Shown here piece after piece: positions 1 through 8,828 of a stretch of DNA of 64,000 bases. Position numbers and translations under genes: made by a program. The DNA comes from Plasmopara viticola (Eukaryota > Oomycota > Peronosporomycetes > Peronosporales > Peronosporaceae). Within the stretch, counting starts at the first letter, position 1, and the number at the start of each line of letters is the position of its first letter. The stretch spans positions 372,001-436,000 of the forward strand of contig MBPM02000062.1 of the NCBI GenBank assembly GCA_001695595.3, written 5' to 3'. The notes below the pieces were generated by a model. It ran no database searches. It had not been told where the DNA came from and saw nothing but the letters and a program-made list of their open reading frames with translations.

Positions 1-1414
1 GATTAATGGGCGGCTAGTCTCTATGGACTAACTCACCATTTAATTTGAGCCAAACTTGTCTATGTAGAAGAAGAATTAATTTTGTGCTGTCAAAACCTTC
101 GTATTTTACAGTTTGGAGTATCATAACTCGGGGATATCAAAAGCCGTTTCATTCAACAGTCAAACTGAAACCGGCTTACTTCCATTGATTCCTCTTTGAA
201 ATGAGGCTACTTACTATGGTCGCGCTAAGTTTTGCGACGTAACCAGCAGTCCTTTGCTAATGACTGCTCCGTCGAGTGCTTTTAGCTCTTAGGCAACATT
301 TCCATGATCACTTTAAGGACGAAAAACTGCGCATCCAAAGTAATGCGAGGGACGAGACTGATTCTCCTCAAGAGTGACTCGTTGCGGACTAGTTGGGTGC
401 GTAGCGATATTACCCTTACTCATTAAACCGCCATTTAGACTTTATGAGGGAGTGACGACCCCCACAGTGATGAAGGCCGTTAATTTCATAAACTATTTCA
501 TGGAGCTCAGTGTTTGTCGAGAGAAACGTTGCTTCTTCATGTGTTCCCAAAACACATAATATATTGGTGAAGTTGTTTCACGGGTGAGAGATCACCATTT
601 GGCCCGGCCTCCCAAGTATAAGGATGTGAACACCACACACACCTCTTCATAAGCGATAAAGGCCACTTACTTACTTATTCTAATTCTTTTAAATCAGGCG
701 TGAAGGCTCTTCCTTAAGATTTATCGACTTAAACTTACTTATTTACATGGTTTACAACAGCCTGTGCTGCCTAAGCTTCGAAACATAAGCTTTGCTCGTA
801 GATATCTAGCGCCAAGACAAATCCCGGTTGCTTGGCTGTAGGAAGAGCCAAGCATGCAGCTGCTTCCTAAGAGCCATAAAGCTTAGTAAGGTGTCTGTAC
901 AATGCGAAGTGCTCGTCCGAGGACTGAAAACTGATACCACATGTGACGGGGCCAAACAACACCCTACATAGAGGAGGCTTGCAGGAACATCCAAGGTATT
1001 CCGGCATAAGATCGTTTGGTCTCAAGGGATCGGCGTGGCCAATAAATAGATTGCAGTTCAAAGACTGGTAAATTTGGTATGATTCATATCCGGTTTTGGT
1101 TCTTTTTTTAAACCACATTTTTCGCAATTAGGCAGGTCCTTATCCAATCAAGAATAGTGCCCAGGAGCTACCAATCTTATAAGGCGGAGATATACCGCGA
1201 AAGCGCGGTTTAGTTAATTCTAAAGTATCATTGGCTACCGTATAACTTACTAATGTCGGCTTTTACCTCTTATTTGTATGGCAATGAAGCAATCTGTACT
1301 TTTGTGAAAAAATTCCCAGTGTTGACTTGTTCCTTCGCACTTCTAGCACCAAATTATCATTGGCCAACACCCGTCCCTATTTAGTTGACGAGAATCACCA
1401 TCCCCATCTGGATT
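1..1414. other. upstream intergenic stretch, no gene recognised
   Basis: I see no convincing gene here. Open frames are under 90 codons, begin at non-ATG codons or lack any recognisable domain; the longest is on the minus strand at 867-1127 and is cysteine-rich but resembles no family I know. The last few hundred bases before 1415 must hold the promoter and 5' leader of the transporter gene, but no clear oomycete INR element stands out. Confidence 0.5.
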
Positions 1415-3037
1415 ATGGCAAACTTATCCGCAGATCGGCAGCTTCCATGTGCCGATGGTATCCGTGGGCGCAACAAAAAGCCAGACGTAGCCTTCACGAT
1501 GGAGGCTGGTGATGCTGGTAGCACTAACGTAATTAAAGACGTAATCACCTCGGCCTCCACCGACAATGTCTGCTCAGTATCAATAGCTCCCGAAAAGGAA
1601 AAGAAGACATCCAAAGTTACTACATCACTATCCAACGTGCAAAAAATTCGTCACTGGTGGATTTCAATGCGCCTGCAGTTCGGAGACGGCTTGTTACTTC
1701 AAATCTTCTTTGTCTACTTCACACAGGGTCTCCGCAGCACGCTCTGCTCATTAGGCACAAGTTACTACTTAAACGAGACACTGATGTTGCCTCCAGCGCA
1801 GTCTGAGGCATTACGAGCCACCGCTGCCATCCCGTGGATTATTAAACCGCTGTACGGCATGCTGTCCGACAGCGTCCCCATTTGGGGCACGCGTCGCAAG
1901 TCGTACCTACTCATCTTTAGTGCCATCTCAGCCGTGGCCTACTTCGCGCTCTCCATACCAGACTTCATAACGACTTACGACAATGCTTTAGTCGCACTCG
2001 TGGTTGCGAGTCTCGGTATTGCTTTCTGCGATGTGGTCATCGACGGAAAGGTCGTGGAAGCAGCACGCAACGAGCGTGAGGAGATGGCCGGCAATTTGCA
2101 AACCCTCTCATGGATTTCTCTATCGATAGGATCAGTGTTGGGATCAATGGTTTCCGGTATCGCCCTGAATGCACTTGGTCCCTTAGGTGTGTTTTTCCTC
2201 ACAGCAATGGGTCCGCTATGCGTTGTGATGATCTCCATCAAAATTTCCGAGGAGAAGTATGTCTCGCAAGGCAACATCGCCTTTTTCCGACTCATCCAGG
2301 ATCAGTGTCGTGCTCTCGCATCCGTGGTCGTAGATCCCATCTGCTGGCGTCCCATGCTCTGGATCTTTCTATCAAACGCTCTACCGCCAAGTGTGAATGA
2401 AGCCATGTTTACTTTCAAGACCGCCGAGCTCGGCTTCTCAAAATCATTCCTAAGTTTCATCTCAACGGTTGGTAGCTTCACCTTACTCGGAACCACTGCC
2501 CTCTACAATGCTTATTTCCGTGACATGCCTTTCCGCCGCTTATTCTTCCGCGTTCAATTGGCCTCAGCCTGTATATCGTTCGCCGAGTTCGTACTCGTGT
2601 CACGTTTGAACGTCGTTTTAAACATAAGCGACCAATTCTTTATTTTCGGTGACGAGATCCTCTCAGACGTCGTGGCTCGTCTCAAGCATATGCCGTCGCT
2701 CGTACTTTGCGCCAAGATCTGCCCTCCAGGTATTGAAGGCACCATGTTTGCGCTGCTCATGTCCATTTACAATTTTTCGTGGTCGGTGGCCTCATACGGT
2801 GGCTCGTGGCTCTGTAACTACTTTAAAATATCCAAGACCGACTTCGCAGGCCTTGTTACCGCTGTAATTATCCGCAGTGTTGCCAAAGTTGTGCCCCTAA
2901 TCCTGCTGGGCATGGTACCGGCAACGATAAACATCAGCAGCTCGTCGATGTCGACGAAGGTATCAGATAGCACGAAACAGGGCAAGAGCAACAATGACCG
3001 GAATGACGTGGCCATCGACCTGGATGTGCAAGCGTAA
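1415..3037 (+). CDS. folate-biopterin transporter (FBT/BT1 family, major facilitator superfamily)
   Basis: A 540-residue polytopic membrane protein of the FBT/BT1 family, related to folate and biopterin transporters of kinetoplastids, plants and oomycetes. It should move folates, pterins or similar small molecules; the substrate cannot be read from sequence. A hydrophilic N-terminus of about 85 residues precedes the first membrane segment (near LLLQIFFVYFTQGLRS). The family signature IPWIIKPLYGMLSDSVPI lies near residues 138-155, followed by a basic loop (GTRRKSY). Many further hydrophobic helices run to about residue 510, before a polar tail. The frame is open upstream to 1385, but only through a TTG, so the ATG at 1415 is the first usable start. 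No intron is needed. The family is expanded in oomycetes, so paralogues elsewhere are expected. Confidence 0.9.
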   Translation: MANLSADRQLPCADGIRGRNKKPDVAFTMEAGDAGSTNVIKDVITSASTDNVCSVSIAPEKEKKTSKVTTSLSNVQKIRHWWISMRLQFGDGLLLQIFFVYFTQGLRSTLCSLGTSYYLNETLMLPPAQSEALRATAAIPWIIKPLYGMLSDSVPIWGTRRKSYLLIFSAISAVAYFALSIPDFITTYDNALVALVVASLGIAFCDVVIDGKVVEAARNEREEMAGNLQTLSWISLSIGSVLGSMVSGIALNALGPLGVFFLTAMGPLCVVMISIKISEEKYVSQGNIAFFRLIQDQCRALASVVVDPICWRPMLWIFLSNALPPSVNEAMFTFKTAELGFSKSFLSFISTVGSFTLLGTTALYNAYFRDMPFRRLFFRVQLASACISFAEFVLVSRLNVVLNISDQFFIFGDEILSDVVARLKHMPSLVLCAKICPPGIEGTMFALLMSIYNFSWSVASYGGSWLCNYFKISKTDFAGLVTAVIIRSVAKVVPLILLGMVPATINISSSSMSTKVSDSTKQGKSNNDRNDVAIDLDVQA

Positions 3038-3178
3038 GAGTGACAAAACTATATTTACAAAAGTGTGCATTGAAGTTGTTGTATTCCTACCCTGCAAATT
3101 TGTGTTGAATTTCTTTGAGAACAAGCCGTTACTTCTATAGTGGGAGAATCGTTTCTGAAAAAAGTTCTTCGGGCACAT

Positions 3179-3195
3179 GCTCATCTTTTATATTT
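3179..3195 (+). promoter_or_regulatory. possible oomycete initiator-like element upstream of annexin
   Basis: GCTCATCTTTTATATTT resembles the classical oomycete start-site consensus GCTCATTYYNCAWTTT with about three mismatches, and lies 47-63 bp before the annexin ATG, a normal 5' leader length for oomycetes. The match is imperfect and may be chance. Confidence 0.25.
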
Positions 3196-3241
3196 CTCAG
3201 TTCTCTTTCTCGCGTGGAAACCTCGAACACTCACATCTAAC

Positions 3242-4234
3242 ATGCTGAATCTGTATCCGCCCGCCAACCACGCCGTGTACAACGGTGCGAGGTTGAATTT
3301 TTCGTCCGAAATCGATCAAGCATGTCAAGGCATTCACAATGCGTGCAAAGGCCTTGGTACGGATGAAGAGGCTCTTACTGCTGTGTTGGGTACGAAATCT
3401 GCGGACGAGCGCTACCTTATTGCAATGCGCTACAAAGAGATTTTTGGTAAAGACTTGAAGAAAGTGCTTAGGTCTGAGACTTCGGGTGAATTCGGTTATC
3501 TTCTTCAACTTATTGCTCGACCGCTTCCTGAAGTCGAGGCTGCACTTCTTCGCAAAGCTACTAAGGGTATGGGCACTAGAGAAAAGCTCATTTACCCCAT
3601 TGTCATGGGCCGAACTAATGTGGAGATGGATATTTTGAAAAAGACATATTTCGACAAAGTTGGGAAGGACCTTGGCTCGGTCATGGACAGCGAGCTGAGT
3701 GGCGACGTTAAGAAAAGTGTGCTGGCTTCGTTGCAAGCGCCTTTGGAGCCTTACTATCCGCCCTTCCACACTTTAGAGAAAGCAAATGCTGATGCCGACA
3801 CGCTCTACAAAGCCGGTGAAGGTCGCTTGGGCACGAAGGAAACAGAGTTTATTCACGTCTTAGTGACTAGCCCGCCTCAGCATTTGAGAGCCGTGAACGC
3901 CGCTTACGAACAGAATCACAAACACGGCATTATTCACGCGATTAAAAAAGAATTTGGTGGCGACGCCAAGGAAGCTCTGTTGTTTTTGGCGCGCATGGTG
4001 CTGGAGCCACTGGAGTTACTTTCGGAGCTATTTGAAAGCACGATGAAGGGTTTTGGCACAGATGAGAAGGCGCTGAGTGCGGCACTTGTGCGCTACCACT
4101 TGGTGCTGCAAGACATCCGACCCGTTTTTAAAAATATGTATGGGAAGGATTTACGTGACCGTATTCAGAGCGAAGTCAGTGGTGACTACGGAAAGCTCGT
4201 GATGGCTGTCTTTGACGCCCCGAATTGCGATTGA
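3242..4234 (+). CDS. annexin, four-repeat calcium-dependent phospholipid-binding protein
   Basis: A 330-residue annexin with a very short N-terminal tail and four annexin repeats, at about residues 26-92, 97-166, 182-254 and 259-327. Annexins bind acidic phospholipids through calcium and take part in membrane trafficking, repair and, in oomycetes, cell-wall glucan synthase activity. Type II calcium sites are clearest in repeat 1 (KGLGTDEE, with a downstream acidic residue in SETSGE) and repeat 4 (KGFGTDEK, with SEVSGD). Repeat 2 has KGMGTREK and repeat 3 has the altered EGRLGTKE, so those sites may be weak. The frame is open upstream to a GTG at 3140, but the first ATG, which gives a normal annexin N-terminus (MLNLYPPANH), is at 3242. 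It is a single exon and lies about 200 bp after the transporter stop codon on the same strand. Confidence 0.93.
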   Translation: MLNLYPPANHAVYNGARLNFSSEIDQACQGIHNACKGLGTDEEALTAVLGTKSADERYLIAMRYKEIFGKDLKKVLRSETSGEFGYLLQLIARPLPEVEAALLRKATKGMGTREKLIYPIVMGRTNVEMDILKKTYFDKVGKDLGSVMDSELSGDVKKSVLASLQAPLEPYYPPFHTLEKANADADTLYKAGEGRLGTKETEFIHVLVTSPPQHLRAVNAAYEQNHKHGIIHAIKKEFGGDAKEALLFLARMVLEPLELLSELFESTMKGFGTDEKALSAALVRYHLVLQDIRPVFKNMYGKDLRDRIQSEVSGDYGKLVMAVFDAPNCD

Positions 4235-5732
4235 TTATGCTTTGGATGCAAAAAATAGGCCGGAAGAAGTAGTATATCCCCTTTGAAAAGAATAACTTTT
4301 AAATGAATACAAGGCAGCGAAATTATGATATAGGTCAAAGCTATATCAGTTTCGACAGGAAATAATTAGAGCAGACAAGCAAGGCACATTCCGAATCGTC
4401 GACGTCACCTCCTCGTAGTATAGCGCAGCCGACAGGTTCTAGTTGCAGATGTCCGTACACTTTAACGCAGACATTGCAGGTTGTTCGCGCTTAATTGTCG
4501 TTATAAAACCACAAGGTCGCGCAAAAAATGTAAAGTATGAGCGAGCTATAGACAAGTACTCGATAAATGGCTTATTTCAAAACGAAAATTGTGCAGCAGT
4601 GGTTTCACGAATACTAAAGTCACAAGGACCTTCCAGCCATGCAGCTCACATCGATTGATTTCACACCAAAACGATTTTGCATAAGTCAGAGAACCGCCAA
4701 TCACGGGTCACTACACGTGCGAGACTAGTCGTGCCTTCCCCCTTATTAGCCCATACCATACCCACCAGTTTCATGCTCAGACTTGAATAGACCAAGGCGA
4801 CCGATCCAATATGTATGTCATCCCACGGTACATAACAATAGAGGAGATCATGCTAATTATTACATGTTTCGTACTCATCCGATATTTGATGTCAAAGCAG
4901 TTAAAGACTCGTAGTCACACGTTGATGCAGTATTATGGATGCAAAAACGAGTATAGCGAGAGCAACTGGTGTCAGATAAACCGAAGATCATGGTTGTAAA
5001 CATAACTATGACAGGGCTCAGCACTAAGGAGCGGAGTGTGTCAAAGAAATCAATTTATATGAGCCGATCCGACAACAATTTGGCGCAAACAGCACCAGCT
5101 TTTAAGCAAAGACTAACGGCAACCAGAATGCACAAGCACGCTGTGTTACTTTTTTAAAGCGCATCTCGGCGCCGTCCCTTTTAATTATAGTACATCAAAA
5201 AAATTTCGGAAAAGGTTGGGGTGACGCCCTCCTTCCAAGCGCGTGGGCTAAATGCTCGCGCGCTTCGGGCAGGTGCTCTCGGGTATCTGCAGGTCTCTAA
5301 CGAGTCTCACCCTCGACGCGACGGTCTCCAGCACTAGGGCGCCACCTGGGCTCTTACCAAGTCAGAACTACACAAAATAATGGAAGACCCTCACGGCCTC
5401 GGTGCTGGCTGCACTGCCCGCCGAACGAGACCCGACGTATGCGGACACCACTCTATGCCGTGGACTAGCCATAGAGCCTAGCACGTGCATAACTTGGCAA
5501 CGCGATAGCGTAATACAATACAATACAATACATCAAAATTGGCGACGTAAGCAGTTCTACAGAGCATCAATTTTTGTTTTAATTTTCATATAATATTTTC
5601 TTGAACATTTAATAATGACCTGTGATGTCAATCCACACAAAGACAATCCTTGCAACTACACAACATAGGCAAGTGGCACGTGGAAAGTGGTGTGCAGTGT
5701 GAGTGCTTGGAATAATAGCTCTGAGAACTCAT
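4235..5732. other. intergenic stretch without a recognised gene
   Basis: Only short open frames without recognisable domains occur between annexin and phosphomannomutase. The part from about 5206 to 5536 is visibly more GC-rich than its surroundings and is listed separately as a possible LTR remnant. No tRNA or other RNA gene is visible. Confidence 0.5.
5206..5540 (+). repeat. possible solo LTR or repeat remnant (non-Copia)
   Basis: A compositionally distinct GC-rich block begins near GGTTGGGGTGACGCCC and ends in a short AATAC repeat (about 5512-5532). It is followed by TTGGCGACG, which looks like the start of a tRNA-derived primer-binding site of the kind that follows Gypsy LTRs. There is no second copy in the window and no internal element sequence, so this is a guess from appearance. 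Confidence 0.3.
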
Positions 5733-6834
5733 ATGGCTCCTAAGAATCCTCGCATTATCGCCCTCTTCGATGTGGACGGGACGCTCACGGTAGCGCGCAA
5801 GACGGCGACGCCTGAGATGCTGACGCGACTTAAAAAGTTGCGTGAGAGCATCACAATAGGCGTCGTGGGTGGCTCCGACTTAGTAAAGCAAAAAGAACAG
5901 CTCGGCGAAGATGGTACTATTGAAGGCTACATACTCATTGGAAAGAAGAACAATACTGATAATGTGGCCTTAATGAATGCAGTAATCAGCAATTTTGACT
6001 ACAGCTTTTCAGAAAACGGTCTCGTTGCTTATCACAACGGAAAGCTCGTGGGCGAGACTGTACGTGCTTGAGAGATGCTAAAGTGCAGAAGCTCGCAAAT
6101 TGACTGAATAATATGTATGACCAATACATAGGACCTCAAAAGTCAATATACGAATCCGCAGATTAACAAATTAGTCAATTTCTGCTTGCGCTACATCGCA
6201 GACCTGGACATTCCTGTGAAACGTGGCACATTTATGGAGTTTCGCATGGGCATGATCAATGTGTCACCCATCGGTCGCAACTGCTCGCAGGAAGAGCGTG
6301 ACGAATTTGAAAACTACGACCACATCCACAAAATTCGCGAAACTTTCGTCGACAAGCTCCGTGCAGAATTTTCTGACTACAATTTAACGTTTTCTATTGG
6401 TGGTCAGGTACATTATGCGTCAGTATATCTATATATCCATAAATTCTGATTAGTCGTTTTGAATTGTGTCAGATCTCGTTCGACGTGTTTCCGACGGTAA
6501 ACCTATAGTAACAGGTATTTGAAGAAGAAAACTTACTTATAAGCAATTGCTTATCGCAGGGTTGGGACAAAACTTTTTGTCTACGATATTTGGACGCAAA
6601 GGACTACGACGAAATCCATTTTTTCGGTGACAAGACTCACAAGGTAAGCTCGTCTTTAAATCATTTAGCGATTGCTGTCATGCCATTTGCCGTTTGCCGT
6701 TGTAATTGTAATTGACATGTGCTGATTCCCAGGGTGGAAATGATTACGAAATCTACATGAGCGAGCGCACCATTGGCCATTCCGTCAAAAATCCAGAGGA
6801 AACCATTCAACTTTTAGACCAGCTCTTTCCTTAA
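5733..6834 (+). CDS. PMM: phosphomannomutase (six exons)
   Basis: Phosphomannomutase interconverts mannose-6-phosphate and mannose-1-phosphate in the cytosol, feeding GDP-mannose synthesis for glycosylation. Exons by reading: 5733-5913, 5983-6059, 6132-6407, 6473-6496, 6560-6643 and 6733-6834, giving 247 residues, the normal eukaryotic PMM length. All introns are GT-AG. The HAD-family nucleophile motif FDVDGTLT is at residues 11-18, GGSD follows, and [31 protein letters not shown] and the late metal-binding FFGDKT are all present. Intron 1 (5914-5982) is 69 nt, in frame and without a stop, so uncorrected translation inserts 23 foreign residues; splicing restores the family sequence [12 protein letters not shown]. 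Exon 4 is only 24 nt. The gene is convergent with SLU7, 74 bp between stop codons. Confidence 0.93.
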
Positions 6835-6908
6835 AAAACGATGTCTTAAGCAAAAGTCCATCGCAACTTCACCATCGCACCTGAGCAGGTGGGTGTTAAT
6901 GTCCAATG

Positions 6909-8711
6909 TTATTGCCTCGATCTTTTACCGTTATCCTCAAGCTGTTCATCTATTAGCACATCGCTGCCTAAACCATTTGCCATGGGGTCATCACCGCGTG
7001 ACTTCAGCAATTTGTAGGCCTCCATTTCCTCGGCATTTACCTCGTAGTTGCCCATTGAGTTGTATTTGCGCTTCTTGTCGTCCCGTTCCACTTGCTTCCT
7101 CTTCTCTTTAGCCGCCTTTTTAATGGCCTGCGTCAGCTTCTCCTCATCTAATTCTGGAGCAATATTCTCTCCAAACATTTCGCTGCGCTTATGAATAACG
7201 CTGCTTGCTTGGTTGACTACCGATTTAGCATGCTTTGCCTGCTCAAGCTTTTTAGAAACCTTCAGCATCGGTCGCTCCGCATTAACCGAGTTCGATTCCT
7301 CAAATGCTTTTTTTCCATCCTCACCTGTACAATACGACTTGCGAACCTTCGAAAGACAACAGGCATACCCCCACATCATGTCGCTACGATCGAACCAAGA
7401 GCCCCAAATTCTTGTGTGATTGTTCTCAAAAGCGTCTTCAATATACTTAGAGCGCACCGATGCTCGTTCACGACCCTTGACGACACGGCCATCGCGAGAG
7501 TATTCGACATAATGTTCACTCTGCGCCAACAACAGCTCTTTGGGCGGAGCTTCTAAGTGTTCTTGACCACCATATTTTTCAAGAATTTTGCTGTTCTTTT
7601 CTTTTTCCAAGGCAGACTTACGCTCTTCATATTGTTTTTTTAGAAATTCGGCCTGCGAAGGATTCGCAAGTGGGTGAATGTCCGTACCCTTAGAGTAAGC
7701 TTCCCAAGCAAAAAGTTGGGCAGATGCTAATTTTTGCGCGTCACCTGTGAAACGCGTCATATTGTCACCAACGAAAGTCGTGTCTTCTGGGTTTAGCTCT
7801 GGATTGGGATTGTCACGCATTGATCTCGTCTTGGGATCGTAGTAGGCCGAGTTCGGGTTCAGGTTGCGCAGGTACTTTGCTGTGTCTTCTCGGATACGCA
7901 GATTGCGCACTGTGGTCTTCATTTGGGCACCACCAACACCACCCTGACGTGCAACACGCTCGGTGAACATGGGACCTTCATCGTGATCACGAAACTCTTC
8001 GTCTTCCGATTCCATGTCCGACTCAAATTCCGAGTCCGAATCCGAGTCTACGTTGGACGTGCCCTCCTCCTTGATCTGACTTTTCGACCGCGCCTGTTTA
8101 TCCTTTTTCTTATCAGCTGAATCTTGTAGCTTCTTGTTGATCTCGTCTGCGCGCAGCTTCTTGCGAGCAGCGTCGATCTTTTCATACCGCTCAACAGTTT
8201 TGGAGTGTTCCTTGGGATCGTAGCCCAACCATTGGTCTCGCTTTGCGTCAAATGCAAGCTTGCCATACTTTTCTGATCGCACATCCACAACGACCTCATC
8301 ACTCTTAAGATCCTTGTTTGTCTTCCAAGCGCCAACTTTACGCGGTCGCTCGACGCATTCAATCGTCTTGTGGCTAATAGCGCCGCAATTCTTGCACGCA
8401 CCCTTGCGCCACTTTCGCCGTCTCTCGATTCCCGACACCGTCTGCTGCTTCCTTCCTTTGATATACAGTTCATCTGCCTCATTGATAGATAGCAGACGCG
8501 CCTGATGCTGCAACGTTTGATGATTGAGTGACGGCCCCGAGTCGCCTAAATACCACGGACGCTTGCTAATAAACTCAGGATTGTGAGGATTGATGAGATT
8601 GCCATCTGCATCCTGCTCAGGTGGCAGCGTGCCATTTTTACGCGCTTCTTCAATCTCGCGCTTCTTCTTGAATTCGCTGCTTGACATGCGCTCGCCTCCC
8701 GCAGAAGCCAT
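6909..8711 (-). CDS. SLU7: pre-mRNA splicing factor SLU7
   Basis: A 600-residue single-exon homologue of SLU7, the second-step splicing factor that helps position the 3' splice site in the spliceosome. The N-terminus has the family segment NPEFISKRPWYL, near residues 44-55. A single CCHC zinc knuckle, CKNCGAISHKTIEC, spans residues 106-119, followed by the diagnostic stretch CVERPRKVGAWKT. A Lys-rich region, an acidic Ser/Asp/Glu tract (about 210-240) and the conserved block NLRIREDTAKYLRNLNPNSAYYDPK-like follow, as does the family motif GGQEHL. Initiation at ATG 8711 gives MASAGGERMSSSEFKKKREIEEARK, a normal SLU7 start. It diverges from the bromodomain gene across a 117-bp gap. Confidence 0.93.
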   Translation of the reverse strand: MASAGGERMSSSEFKKKREIEEARKNGTLPPEQDADGNLINPHNPEFISKRPWYLGDSGPSLNHQTLQHQARLLSINEADELYIKGRKQQTVSGIERRRKWRKGACKNCGAISHKTIECVERPRKVGAWKTNKDLKSDEVVVDVRSEKYGKLAFDAKRDQWLGYDPKEHSKTVERYEKIDAARKKLRADEINKKLQDSADKKKDKQARSKSQIKEEGTSNVDSDSDSEFESDMESEDEEFRDHDEGPMFTERVARQGGVGGAQMKTTVRNLRIREDTAKYLRNLNPNSAYYDPKTRSMRDNPNPELNPEDTTFVGDNMTRFTGDAQKLASAQLFAWEAYSKGTDIHPLANPSQAEFLKKQYEERKSALEKEKNSKILEKYGGQEHLEAPPKELLLAQSEHYVEYSRDGRVVKGRERASVRSKYIEDAFENNHTRIWGSWFDRSDMMWGYACCLSKVRKSYCTGEDGKKAFEESNSVNAERPMLKVSKKLEQAKHAKSVVNQASSVIHKRSEMFGENIAPELDEEKLTQAIKKAAKEKRKQVERDDKKRKYNSMGNYEVNAEEMEAYKLLKSRGDDPMANGLGSDVLIDEQLEDNGKRSRQ

Positions 8712-8828
8712 ACTTGCTACGGAGTGATGTTTTTAGTAGAATTCCTTGTAAAGATTGGATGAAAAACTTCTTCCTTTGAATTTTAAGCCTTACTAACATC
8801 AAAAGGAGTGATTGTCTCCTCGCTAGCC
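8712..8828. promoter_or_regulatory. short bidirectional promoter between SLU7 and the bromodomain gene
   Basis: Only 117 bp separate the two divergent ATG codons, so both promoters must lie here or extend into the opposite coding region. On the minus strand TCACTCC at 8727-8721 fits the oomycete INR consensus YCAYTYY ten bases before the SLU7 ATG, but the motif is degenerate and this could be chance. No INR stands out on the plus strand. Confidence 0.5.

Noticed and set aside
374..559. Short open frame with a hydrophobic start that might suggest a secreted effector
   Set aside because: It begins at TTG, has no clear signal peptide cleavage pattern and no RXLR or LxLFLAK motif.
1385..1414. 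N-terminal extension of the transporter
   Set aside because: The extension starts with TTG; the first ATG at 1415 is a better eukaryotic start.
8048..8482. Arg-rich 144-codon frame on the minus strand
   Set aside because: It lies in another frame of the SLU7 gene, whose own product is unambiguous.
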